DNA of 64,000 nt from contig CAVZTE010000004.1 in assembly GCA_963778165.1 (NCBI GenBank), positions 372,001 to 436,000 of the forward strand, in the 5' to 3' direction. Shown here one piece after another: positions 18,446-25,535 of this stretch. The stretch is from Bog-756 sp963778165 (GTDB lineage: Bacteria > Actinomycetota > Acidimicrobiia > Acidimicrobiales > RAAP-2). Position numbers and translations under genes: made by a program. Position 1 is the first letter of the stretch; each line of letters begins with the position of its first letter. A model generated the notes under the pieces. That model had not been told where the DNA came from and made no database searches. It saw only the letters and a list, made by a program, of their open reading frames with translations.

Positions 18446-18769
18446 GGCCGGAGACCGTCAGGCGCCAGCGATCGGGGACGGCAGGGGGAAGGAGGAGCCG
18501 ACACCACCGACTAAACGTAGACGGACAGCCTCCAAGCTGACCATCATGACCTCCTCCAGGGGGGTCAACGTGGCAAGATCTCGCATGGAATCGATCGAAC
18601 CGGCGGGGCGGGGCCGGAGGACGGGAAGTACGAGGAGATGACCGGTGGCCAGGACCAGGGGGAGCTGGCCGCGGCTGTGGCCTCCGGCGCCACGCTGGCG
18701 ACGGTCCGCAGGACCCGCTGACGTACCTCTTCGATCGGTGAGCACTCCCTCCCCAGGCCTGTCACGCCC
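18446..18769. other. Divergent intergenic region, no firm gene
   Basis: These 324 bases separate the divergent MarP-like and CWAVG-lipoprotein genes and must hold both promoters. I see no clear -10/-35 pair. Two very small frames are present: 18458-18586 on the minus strand (42 codons, MRDLATLTPLEEVMMVSLEA start, helix-like but no ribosome site) and 18638-18721 on the plus strand (27 codons after GAGGAG). Neither is convincing enough to call. Confidence 0.4.
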
Positions 18770-20161
18770 GTGATCGACCAGAGCCAGATCGTCGATCCCG
18801 GACCGGTACCGGGGCCGGCCGTCCATCGCCGCATGCGGTGGCCCGCGGTGGTGACAACCCTGCTCGTGGTGGTCGCAGCCACGGCCTGTGCCAACAACAC
18901 TCCGAACGCCTCCCCGCCGCCCACGTTCGTGGCCAACTCTCCCTGGCTCGGCTCTTTCGCCGCCGTGGCCGTTCCCGCCCCGGTCAACACGATCTCGGGC
19001 CTGGATTGCGTCAGCGCCAGCATGTGCTGGGCGGTCGGCTCCGCGGTGGGAGGGGCCGGTGGCGCCAATGCCGCGGCGCTGATCGCCACCACCAACGGGG
19101 GCGCCACCTGGGCCACCGAGGTCGTCCCGCCCACGGTGAGCTACCTGTCCGGGGTGGCCTGCACCGACACCATCCACTGCACGGCGGTGGGCCAGGCCGC
19201 AGGGCCCACCGGGACCCAGGGGGTGGCCATCATGACCCTCGACGGCGGGATCCAATGGGGACCGGTGGTGATCCCTCCGAGCGTGGTTGACCTGACCGCC
19301 ATCACCTGCGCGCACGACGGCCGGTGCATGGCCGTCGGGACCAGCGCCACGGGCTCGGTGGCTCTGGTGTCGAGGAGTTCCGGAGCGACCTGGACCGGGG
19401 GGGGCAGCCTGCCGGCAGCCATGTCCGGAGCCACCGCCGTCTCGTGCATCGGCGATGGAAGCTGCTGGGTCACCGGCCACACCGTGACTGATCTCAACCA
19501 TGTCACCGGGATCCTCGCTCTGACCACCAACGACGGTGTCAGTTGGTCAACCGTCACCACACCGACCGGTGCCGGCAACCTCACCGGGCTCTCCTGCCTC
19601 ACCGGCTCGCCAACCGGCGTCGGGGCTTTTCCCACCCCGTCCACCACCACCACTGCACCGTTGCCGGCCAGCACCGCTACCACCGTGGCCCACACGCCAG
19701 GCGCCACCCGGGGACCGGGCACCACGAGCACATCGACATCGACCACCACTACGGCGCCACCGCCCACCACCACCACGATGCCGCCGGTCGGTGTGCCCGG
19801 GGTGCGTTGCACGGTGGTGGGCACCACCGCCACCACCCTGGACGCGGCCAGGGTCGGGCACGGGCTGTTGTTCACCACCGACAACGGTGGTGCCACCTGG
19901 TCGAGTCAACCGCTCGATGCCACCGGCGCTTCGCTCAACGGCGTCTCGTGTGCGGCCGTCGGAGCCTGTGTGGCCGTCGGCAGTTCGGTGGCCACGGTGC
20001 CACAGGCCGGCGTGGTGCTGGTGAGCGGGTCGCGGTCCTCCCCGTGGAGGCGCCCGGCCTGGGTGGGTTTCCCCCAGCCACTGACGGCGGTGAGTTGTGT
20101 CTCGGTCTCCCACTGCGTGGCCGCGGGGGAGTCGATCCTGGTACACCTGGTCGGAGGGTGA
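18770..20161 (+). CDS. Lipoprotein with CWAVG-type beta-propeller-like repeats
   Basis: The 463-residue protein has a signal with lipobox VVAATAC (C40 from the GTG start; an ATG at 18833 would give a tidier signal peptide). The body has about seven repeats of some 45-60 residues built on a cysteine pair and turn, such as LDCVSASMCWAVGS, VACTDTIHCTAVGQ, ITCAHDGRCMAVGT and VSCAAVGACVAVGS, each followed by a TTNGGATW-like strand. This resembles BNR/YCF48-type propeller blades. A Thr/Pro/Ser linker (near residues 285-345) interrupts the array. The same C-x6-CWAVG blade occurs in the repeat protein at 44193-46252. Function is unknown; a surface binding or sensing role is possible. Confidence 0.8.
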   Translation: MIDQSQIVDPGPVPGPAVHRRMRWPAVVTTLLVVVAATACANNTPNASPPPTFVANSPWLGSFAAVAVPAPVNTISGLDCVSASMCWAVGSAVGGAGGANAAALIATTNGGATWATEVVPPTVSYLSGVACTDTIHCTAVGQAAGPTGTQGVAIMTLDGGIQWGPVVIPPSVVDLTAITCAHDGRCMAVGTSATGSVALVSRSSGATWTGGGSLPAAMSGATAVSCIGDGSCWVTGHTVTDLNHVTGILALTTNDGVSWSTVTTPTGAGNLTGLSCLTGSPTGVGAFPTPSTTTTAPLPASTATTVAHTPGATRGPGTTSTSTSTTTTAPPPTTTTMPPVGVPGVRCTVVGTTATTLDAARVGHGLLFTTDNGGATWSSQPLDATGASLNGVSCAAVGACVAVGSSVATVPQAGVVLVSGSRSSPWRRPAWVGFPQPLTAVSCVSVSHCVAAGESILVHLVGG

Positions 20162-20739
20162 CGGTCGGATCCTCCGACGGGTCGGCTCCGGCGAGCTGGG
20201 ACGGTCGGTCCTACCAGGACCGCTTCGACCGCCTGGAAGCGTCCGGACTCGATGTGCACGGAGAGGCCGGCTTCGCCATGCGATGGGCGCCGACCTCGGT
20301 GCTGGACGCCGGTTGCGGAACCGGCCGGGTGGCCCGGGAGCTGGCCCGTCGAGGGGTCGACACCGTCGGCGTTGATCTGGACCGGTCGATGATCGATACC
20401 GCCCGGCAGCTCGATCCCGATCTGGCCTGGGTCCTCGGCGATCTCTGCCTCCTCGACCTCGGGCGCTCCTTCGACATGGTGGTGATGGCCGGCAACGTCC
20501 CCCTGTTCACCCCGGCGGGGACCCGGGGCGCCTTGGTGGCCGGCTGCTCCCGACACCTCGGGCCGGACGCCCGTCTGGTCGCCGGGTTCCAACTCGGGCG
20601 CGGCTACCAGCTCACCGAGTACGACGAGCACTGCCGGCAGGTCGGGTTGGCCTGCGGCGGTCGGTGGTCCTCCTGGTCCGGGGAGCCGTACACCGATGAC
20701 TCCGGGTACGCCGTTTCCGTGCATCAACGGAGCGGCTGA
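20158..20739 (+). CDS. Class I SAM-dependent methyltransferase
   Basis: The 193-residue protein has the Rossmann motif I SVLDAGCGTGRVAREL (residues 48-62), motif post-I VDTVGVDLDRSMI with the acidic residue for the ribose of S-adenosylmethionine, and a motif II-like FDMVVMAGN. The start is GTG at 20158, overlapping the previous stop by four bases (GTGA), so it is probably translated together with the upstream lipoprotein. The family methylates a small molecule, lipid or protein; the acceptor is unknown. It converges with the VOC gene. Confidence 0.86.
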   Translation: MTVGSSDGSAPASWDGRSYQDRFDRLEASGLDVHGEAGFAMRWAPTSVLDAGCGTGRVARELARRGVDTVGVDLDRSMIDTARQLDPDLAWVLGDLCLLDLGRSFDMVVMAGNVPLFTPAGTRGALVAGCSRHLGPDARLVAGFQLGRGYQLTEYDEHCRQVGLACGGRWSSWSGEPYTDDSGYAVSVHQRSG

Positions 20740-20771
20740 CCGGGACGACCTCGCCCCCGATCGACGCAGCC

Positions 20772-21134
20772 TCAGTCGGCACCGCTCCCGGACACCGCTC
20801 CCCAATCCTCAGGGGCCACCTCGTCGACCCTGGTGGCGAAGAACCACTGGTGGCCTTCGGGATCCACCGCGGCATAGCTCCGGTCCCCGTAGGGCTGGTC
20901 GGCCAGTTCCCGCTCGATGGTGGCACCGGCTCGGCGTGACGCCTCGTAGTGGGCGTCCACATCGTCGACGTACACGTGGATCAGCACCGTGGCTCCGCCC
21001 GCCGCCAAGGGGTTCCGGTACTCGTCGCCGGGGCCACCGAGCATGATCCCGCCGCCATCGGGGAACTCCATTTCGGCGTGGTTGACCCGGCCCTCGGGCC
21101 CGGTGAAGCGGAGGGTCTCTCGGAGCCCGAACAC
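20772..21134 (-). CDS. VOC/glyoxalase-family protein with unclear start
   Basis: The coded 120 residues contain a vicinal-oxygen-chelate fold half: VNHAEMEFPDGGGIMLGGP, VLIHVYVDDVDAHYEASRRA and the DPEGHQWFFATRV ending typical of the family. GTG at 21134 is the only usable start in frame, but family-like sequence continues upstream (FERVTPYLLYTDAAAALDYL, to about 21205), and no ATG, GTG or TTG occurs before the in-frame TGA at 21258-21260. A run of five C bases at 21204-21208 could hide a one-base indel that would connect to another frame. The real gene is therefore probably longer at its 5' end. Substrate unknown. Confidence 0.75.
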   Translation of the reverse strand: MFGLRETLRFTGPEGRVNHAEMEFPDGGGIMLGGPGDEYRNPLAAGGATVLIHVYVDDVDAHYEASRRAGATIERELADQPYGDRSYAAVDPEGHQWFFATRVDEVAPEDWGAVSGSGAD

Positions 21135-21295
21135 CCGGCCCAGGTAGTCCAGAGCGGCGGCGGCATCCGTGTACAGCAGATAGGGAGTAACGCGCTCGAA
21201 CCACCCCCAAAGGGTAGCGCCGCCCGGTACCTGGGGCCCGCCTGACCCCGCCCCGGGTCATCTCTGCGAATATGGGCGCTTCCGGAAAGGACACC

Positions 21296-22657
21296 ATGCG
21301 AAATCCGATGTTCGTCTATGACGAGCAGCTGACCAACCTGATCCTCGACTACTGCCGGTGGAGGCTGGCGCTCGACCCGGTGCCCCTGGACTTCGGTGGG
21401 GCACAGGCTTCGTCGTTGGAGGCGGCCCTGGACGGGCTGATCAATTCGGAGGGCACCGATGCCAGCCGGGTGATGGAGATCTTCGATCACGAGTTGGCCA
21501 CCGCGGTGGTGTCGTGCGACAGCCCCCGCTTCCTCTCCTTCATCCCTGCCGCACCCACCAAGGCCTCGTTGCTCTTCGACATGGTGGTGGCCTGTTCGTC
21601 GCTGCAAGGCACCTCCTGGATGGAGGCGGCCGGGGCGGTGGCCGCCGAGAACCAGGCCCTGCAGGTCCTGGCGGACATGGCCGGTCTTCCCCCCGGCGCC
21701 GGTGGTTGCTTCGTCTCGGGCGGCTCGGCGGGCAACCTGTCGGCCCTGATGGTGGGACGGGACACCGCGGCCTACCGGATGGGCGGCCGCGCCCCGGAGC
21801 GCCCGGTGTTCGCCATCAGCGAGGAGGCCCACTCGTCGGTGGGCAAGGCGCTGCGGGTGTTGGGGGTCGACACGCTGCTCGTCCCGTGCGAGGACCACCG
21901 ATTGACCGGCAGTGGGCTCCGGGCGGCCCTCGACGGCGACCCGAGGGGCGGTGACGCCATCGGGGTGGTGGCCACCGGAGGGACCACCAACGCCGGGATC
22001 ATCGACGACCTCGCCGGCGTGGGGGAAGTGGCCCGGGATCGGTCGCTCTGGTTCCATGTGGACGGGGCCTACGGCTGTGCCGCCCTGATGGCACCGTCCA
22101 TCCGTGGGCGCTTCGAAGGCATCGAGATGGTCGACTCCTTCGTGGTCGACCCGCACAAATGGCTCTTCGCCCCGTTCGACTGCGCCGGGCTGCTCTATCG
22201 GGAGCCCCACCTGGCCAAGGCGGTGCACACCCAGGACGCCTCCTATCTGGACGTGCTGCACCAGGACCCCGGTGAGTGGAACCCCAGCGACTACGCCTAC
22301 CACCTCACCAGGCGGGCCCGGGGCCTACCTCTGTGGTTCTCCTTGGCCGTGAACGGAACCGACGCCTATCGGGACGCCATCGAGACCGTCCTGGCCACAA
22401 CCCAGGCCAGTGCGGACCTCATCGAAACGATGGCGCACCTCGAGCTGGTGCGTCGACCGGAGCTGTCCGTCGTCCTGTTCCGGAGGATCGGATGGGACCG
22501 GGCCGACTACGAGCGGTGGTCCGCCCGGCTCCTCCGCGACCAGATCGGCTTCGTCGTGCCGACGAGCTGGGAAGGTGAGTCGGTGGGACGACTGGCCCTC
22601 CTCCACCCCGATACCACGGTGGGCATCATCGAGGAGATCCTCGCCACCATGGCCTGA
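21296..22657 (+). CDS. PLP-dependent aromatic-L-amino-acid-decarboxylase-family enzyme
   Basis: The 453-residue group II decarboxylase has the family FVSGGSAGNLSAL segment, the ring-stacking H179 (EEAHSS), D256 (FHVDGAYG) that binds the pyridine nitrogen, and the Schiff-base lysine K288 in VDPHKWLF. Members decarboxylate aromatic L-amino acids or glutamate-like substrates to amines; some are aldehyde synthases. The ATG at 21296 is preferred over 21272 because GGAAAGG lies five bases before it. A strong hairpin follows the gene. It stands alone among unrelated neighbours, so the substrate cannot be fixed. Confidence 0.9.
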   Translation: MRNPMFVYDEQLTNLILDYCRWRLALDPVPLDFGGAQASSLEAALDGLINSEGTDASRVMEIFDHELATAVVSCDSPRFLSFIPAAPTKASLLFDMVVACSSLQGTSWMEAAGAVAAENQALQVLADMAGLPPGAGGCFVSGGSAGNLSALMVGRDTAAYRMGGRAPERPVFAISEEAHSSVGKALRVLGVDTLLVPCEDHRLTGSGLRAALDGDPRGGDAIGVVATGGTTNAGIIDDLAGVGEVARDRSLWFHVDGAYGCAALMAPSIRGRFEGIEMVDSFVVDPHKWLFAPFDCAGLLYREPHLAKAVHTQDASYLDVLHQDPGEWNPSDYAYHLTRRARGLPLWFSLAVNGTDAYRDAIETVLATTQASADLIETMAHLELVRRPELSVVLFRRIGWDRADYERWSARLLRDQIGFVVPTSWEGESVGRLALLHPDTTVGIIEEILATMA

Positions 22658-22697
22658 GCCTCTGTCCTGGTCTGTTCTGATCTGTCCTGGGAGGAGG

Positions 22698-22733
22698 AGG
22701 CGCTGGACGGAGGAGGACCCCCGTCCAGCGCCT
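22698..22733. terminator. Strong hairpin terminator between convergent genes
   Basis: Thirteen perfectly paired bases (AGGCGCTGGACGG with its complement) enclose a ten-base loop. It lies 40 bp after the PLP decarboxylase stop and 7 bp before the stop of the convergent secreted-protein gene, so it can serve both transcripts. Confidence 0.85.
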
Positions 22734-22739
22734 ACCTCA

Positions 22740-23945
22740 TCAGGAGACCGTGAAGGTGTAGCTCTTCGAGGCGGTCTTGGCCGTTGGCTTGGTGGAGTCG
22801 GTCGCCTTGATCACCACGGTGTAGCTGTTGGCCTTGGTCCCCGACGGCACCGTTCCCGACAGCACCCCGGCGGAGCTCAAGGTGATTTTGAGGGCCGTGG
22901 GTAGCGGCGTGGTCTCGGTCCACTTGTAGGGAGCCGTACCACCCGAGGCCTTCAGGGTCACGGAGTACTTGGTGCCGGGCTTGGCCGCCGCCAAGGTCTG
23001 GGTGACGATGTAGAGGGGAACCGTGAGCGTGAAGGCCTGGGTCTTCTTCGCCCCGGTTCCGATTTGGGCGGCCAAGGTGAGCTTGAAGGTCCCACCCTCT
23101 GTGGGAACACCCGAGAGCAGGCCGGCTTTGGTGAAGGCCACGCCGGTCGGCAGTGCGCCGGTTTCGGTGTAGCTGGGGGTGGGGCATCCCGACGAAGCCA
23201 CGGTGAAGGCGTCGTACGTACCACCGGTGAAGGTGGCGGCGGCGGCGGAGTAGAAGCCCTCGGTGGCGTCGGCCTTGCACGCCCCGGCCTTCGCCGCCCA
23301 GGTGAACCCGTTGGGATCGGTGGTGCTGGACTTGAAGGTGATCTCCGTGTTCCAGTAGTCGGTCACGCCACCGTTCTTCTCACAGGCGACACCCGCCTCC
23401 CACACGCCGCTCTTGTTCCCGCTGGCGTAGAGCAGGGTCTTGATCGGCACCTTGAGGGCGCTCACCAGCGGTCCGAACTCGAGGTTGTCGGGGATCCCGA
23501 TGACCTCTCCGGTTTTGGATGCGGTGTTGACCGCCCCCCAGTAGGAGCGCGGAGGGGTGAACAGCCCGTAGCCATCCCCGGGCACACCCGACCTGAACGA
23601 CACCCCGGCCGGGTTGGTGCCTTCTTTCACCAGGTAGCTGAAGACGAAGTACCCGTCACTGGCACTGTCACCGTCGCAGTGGGCCTGGGCCGGAAGGTTC
23701 AGCGTGAAGTAGGTGTCGGACCCACCCGAGGCCAAGGCTTTGTCGGTGGAGGGGTTGGCGATGGTGGCGGTGCCGTCGAGGGTCGAAGCGCCTGCCGGCG
23801 TCACCCCGGTGGCGGTCAGCCCGGCGAAGGTGGCCATGAAGACCGCCACGGCGGCCAGTCCGACCTTGAGGCGCCGGGCCCCCGAGGTCCGGGTCCGCCC
23901 GGACCCGGCCTCGGTGTTGTGGGTTGCATCAGCGTGTGTGCGCAT
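22740..23945 (-). CDS. Secreted putative-Ig-domain surface protein (cassette 1)
   Basis: The 401-residue protein has a long signal region (MRTHADATHNTEAGSG, hydrophobic core 27-47, cleavage near AGA at 51-53), a unique domain of about 200 residues with conserved cysteines (DYWNTEITFKSSTTDPNGF and similar), and two He_PIG-type Ig-like domains recognised by LPTGVAFTKAGLLSGVPTE and LPTALKITLSSAGVLSGTVP. Its first 65 residues are identical to those of the larger protein at 25536-29017, and the middle domain is related. It follows a PstS-like gene by 62 bp on the same strand and is presumably co-transcribed. It is exported; a role in surface binding or adhesion is inference. Confidence 0.85.
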   Translation of the reverse strand: MRTHADATHNTEAGSGRTRTSGARRLKVGLAAVAVFMATFAGLTATGVTPAGASTLDGTATIANPSTDKALASGGSDTYFTLNLPAQAHCDGDSASDGYFVFSYLVKEGTNPAGVSFRSGVPGDGYGLFTPPRSYWGAVNTASKTGEVIGIPDNLEFGPLVSALKVPIKTLLYASGNKSGVWEAGVACEKNGGVTDYWNTEITFKSSTTDPNGFTWAAKAGACKADATEGFYSAAAATFTGGTYDAFTVASSGCPTPSYTETGALPTGVAFTKAGLLSGVPTEGGTFKLTLAAQIGTGAKKTQAFTLTVPLYIVTQTLAAAKPGTKYSVTLKASGGTAPYKWTETTPLPTALKITLSSAGVLSGTVPSGTKANSYTVVIKATDSTKPTAKTASKSYTFTVS

Positions 23946-25270
23946 GGTTCCGTTTCTTTTCTCTCGCTCGTGTCGTTCGGTGTACGGGTATCGGTTGCGG
24001 GGCCGGCTCAGCCGTTACCCGTCATGGTCGTGCTTCCGCAGGTGCCTTCGCCCGAGGTGAGGCTGTCGAAGCCGAACTCATGGGCGGTGGTCTGGGCGGC
24101 GGTGGCGCAGATGCTGGAGCCGCTACCCACGAACAGGTCGACGAGGTTGGGGTCGTAGTCCAGGTTGCTACTGGTGATCGCCCGGGTGGGGACCACCGAG
24201 TAGATGTTGTAACCGAACAGGGAGTCCTGGTAGTAGGTGGTGTTGGGCGTCAGGTTCGGGGCCGTGCCGGTGTAGGGCAGACCGAGGTTGGTGCTGCCGT
24301 CGGTGACGGACCCGAGGGCCACGCCGTTGGCCCGGGCCGTGGCCGACTGGTCCACCGAGTTCCCGTTGGCCTGGCCGATCCAGTCACCCGCCGAGATGGG
24401 GATGAGGGCCGCGGTGTGAGCCGGGAGGGACTTGGCGAACGAGTAGAAGGCGTTGCCGTTGTTCTGCTGGATCTGGGCGCAGGCGGGGGTGGCGTTGGCC
24501 TCGGCCGTGGCGTCGGAGACCCCGATGGCCGTCTCCAGGTTGGAGCGGGGGGACGATCCCGAGATGGTCAGGCAGGGATCGATGGTGTCGCCCCCGATGG
24601 TGGTGATGGTCCCCGAGTAGATCCCGGTCAACTGAGCCTTGGTCAGACTGGACAGGGTCGAGTCACCGTTGGTCGAGTCGTAGTACATGTAGGCCACGGC
24701 GTCCCGGGCGAAGGGGATGAAGGTGAGGTTGGTGCCGGCGACCTTCTCGCCCCGGGCGGCCCGGGCAAAGTTGATCTGACCGGTGAGGACCACCGTGGCA
24801 CCGGTGCACGATCCCGAGGTGTTCTCGAAGCCGGCCCCGGTGACCAGGTCATTGAGGGCGGCCAGGCCGGCCGTGGTGGAGTTGGGCCGGTCGAAGGACG
24901 GTCCGCCCGGCTCGGTGGTGATGCAACCCGGGTTGGTGGTGGTGCCGCCCTGGGGGTACGCGTCGAACGACACGATGACGTTGTTGTCGTCGCCCGCCGT
25001 GGAGTGCAGCGGGGTGAACCACTTGGTGGTGGCGGTGTTCGGGGCCGAGGCGCCGGCGTAGGCCTGGTACAGGTCCTGGGTGACATCGGCACCCACCGCC
25101 ACGTCGGCGGTGGTGAAGAGCGGGTCGGCCTGGGCCGACGGGCCGCTCAGTGCGGTCAGGCTGGCAATGCCGGCGGTGCCGGCAGCAATTGACAGCGCGG
25201 CGACGATACGGATGCTCCTGGTTCTCAGGAAGGATTTCATCGATGCTCCTTGTTCGCGCCAGGACACGGC
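23752..25270. repeat. Direct repeat copy 1 (1,519 bp, pairs with 28824-30342)
   Basis: Every base compared at a constant offset of 5,072 matches, and the encoded proteins and all embedded frames are the same, so the two copies appear identical. The repeat covers the 5' end and signal peptide of the surface-protein gene, the 62-bp spacer, the whole PstS-like gene and about 30 bp of its leader. Beyond the ends the sequences diverge abruptly, apart from a short stretch at GCCCCTACCATTACCCGACA. Confidence 0.92.
24008..25240 (-). CDS. PstS-like secreted substrate-binding protein (copy 1)
   Basis: The 410-residue protein has a Sec signal peptide (MKSFLRTRSIRIVAALSIAA, cleavage near SAQA, residue 38) and a periplasmic-binding-protein fold of the phosphate-binding type: DPLFTTADVAVGADVTQDLY, INFARAARGEK, FIPFARDAVAYMYYD and LTKAQLTGIYSGTITTIGG are typical. 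The start at 25240 has AAGGAGC upstream. There is no lipobox, so it is probably released or held by another protein. No pstC, pstA or pstB lies in the window. The next gene encodes an Ig-like surface protein, suggesting a secreted capture or surface system rather than a normal importer; that is inference. It matches the copy at 29080-30312. Confidence 0.9.
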   Translation of the reverse strand: MKSFLRTRSIRIVAALSIAAGTAGIASLTALSGPSAQADPLFTTADVAVGADVTQDLYQAYAGASAPNTATTKWFTPLHSTAGDDNNVIVSFDAYPQGGTTTNPGCITTEPGGPSFDRPNSTTAGLAALNDLVTGAGFENTSGSCTGATVVLTGQINFARAARGEKVAGTNLTFIPFARDAVAYMYYDSTNGDSTLSSLTKAQLTGIYSGTITTIGGDTIDPCLTISGSSPRSNLETAIGVSDATAEANATPACAQIQQNNGNAFYSFAKSLPAHTAALIPISAGDWIGQANGNSVDQSATARANGVALGSVTDGSTNLGLPYTGTAPNLTPNTTYYQDSLFGYNIYSVVPTRAITSSNLDYDPNLVDLFVGSGSSICATAAQTTAHEFGFDSLTSGEGTCGSTTMTGNG

Positions 25271-25333
25271 CGACCTTCAAGAAGTTGGAGGCCCCTACCA
25301 TTACCCGACAAAACCTAGTGGGTTACTCGCGTT

Positions 25334-25362
25334 AAGTTAGGACGGACCGTCCCGGATGTCAA
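25334..25362 (-). promoter_or_regulatory. Predicted promoter of PstS copy 1 with internal palindrome
   Basis: On the minus strand, TTGACA (25362-25357) is followed 17 bases later by TAACTT (25339-25334). The spacer begins with the 13-bp perfect palindrome GGACGG-A-CCGTCC (25340-25352), placed where a repressor or activator would act. The leader to the ATG at 25240 would be about 85-90 bases. Copy 2 keeps GGTTGACA but not the palindrome. Confidence 0.6.
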
Positions 25363-25421
25363 CCATCAATATCGATATGTGCTTGAAACGGAGAAGGCTT
25401 GGGTATTGTTCGGCAGCCCTG

Positions 25422-25474
25422 AACCACAACGAACGCCGGGACGGAGCTCTGCACTCCGTCCCGGCGTTGTGGTT
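25422..25474 (-). terminator. Hairpin terminator 2 downstream of FnIII protein gene
   Basis: A stem of 13 G/C-rich pairs (CGCCGGGACGGAG with its complement) is extended by AACCACAA/TTGTGGTT across a three-base bulge, with a loop of seven bases. It is the second of two hairpins after the gene ending at 25536 and insulates the PstS copy 1 promoter. Confidence 0.75.
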
Positions 25475-25484
25475 TTCACAGCTG

Positions 25485-25526
25485 TCGACGACGCCGACTG
25501 ACCTGCCCGACAGCCGGCGTCGTCGA
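25485..25526 (-). terminator. Hairpin terminator 1 downstream of FnIII protein gene
   Basis: TCGACGACGCCG pairs with CGGCGTCGTCGA, extended by four more positions with one mismatch, around a loop of about ten bases. It begins about ten bases after the stop codon at 25536-25538. On the plus strand it is followed by TTGCTTTT; on the minus strand a second hairpin backs it up. Confidence 0.7.
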
Positions 25527-25535
25527 TTGCTTTTC

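Noticed and set aside
18458..18721. Two tiny frames (42 and 27 codons) between the MarP-like and lipoprotein genes
   Set aside because: No good ribosome site with proper spacing and no recognisable sequence; kept only as a remark on the intergenic region.
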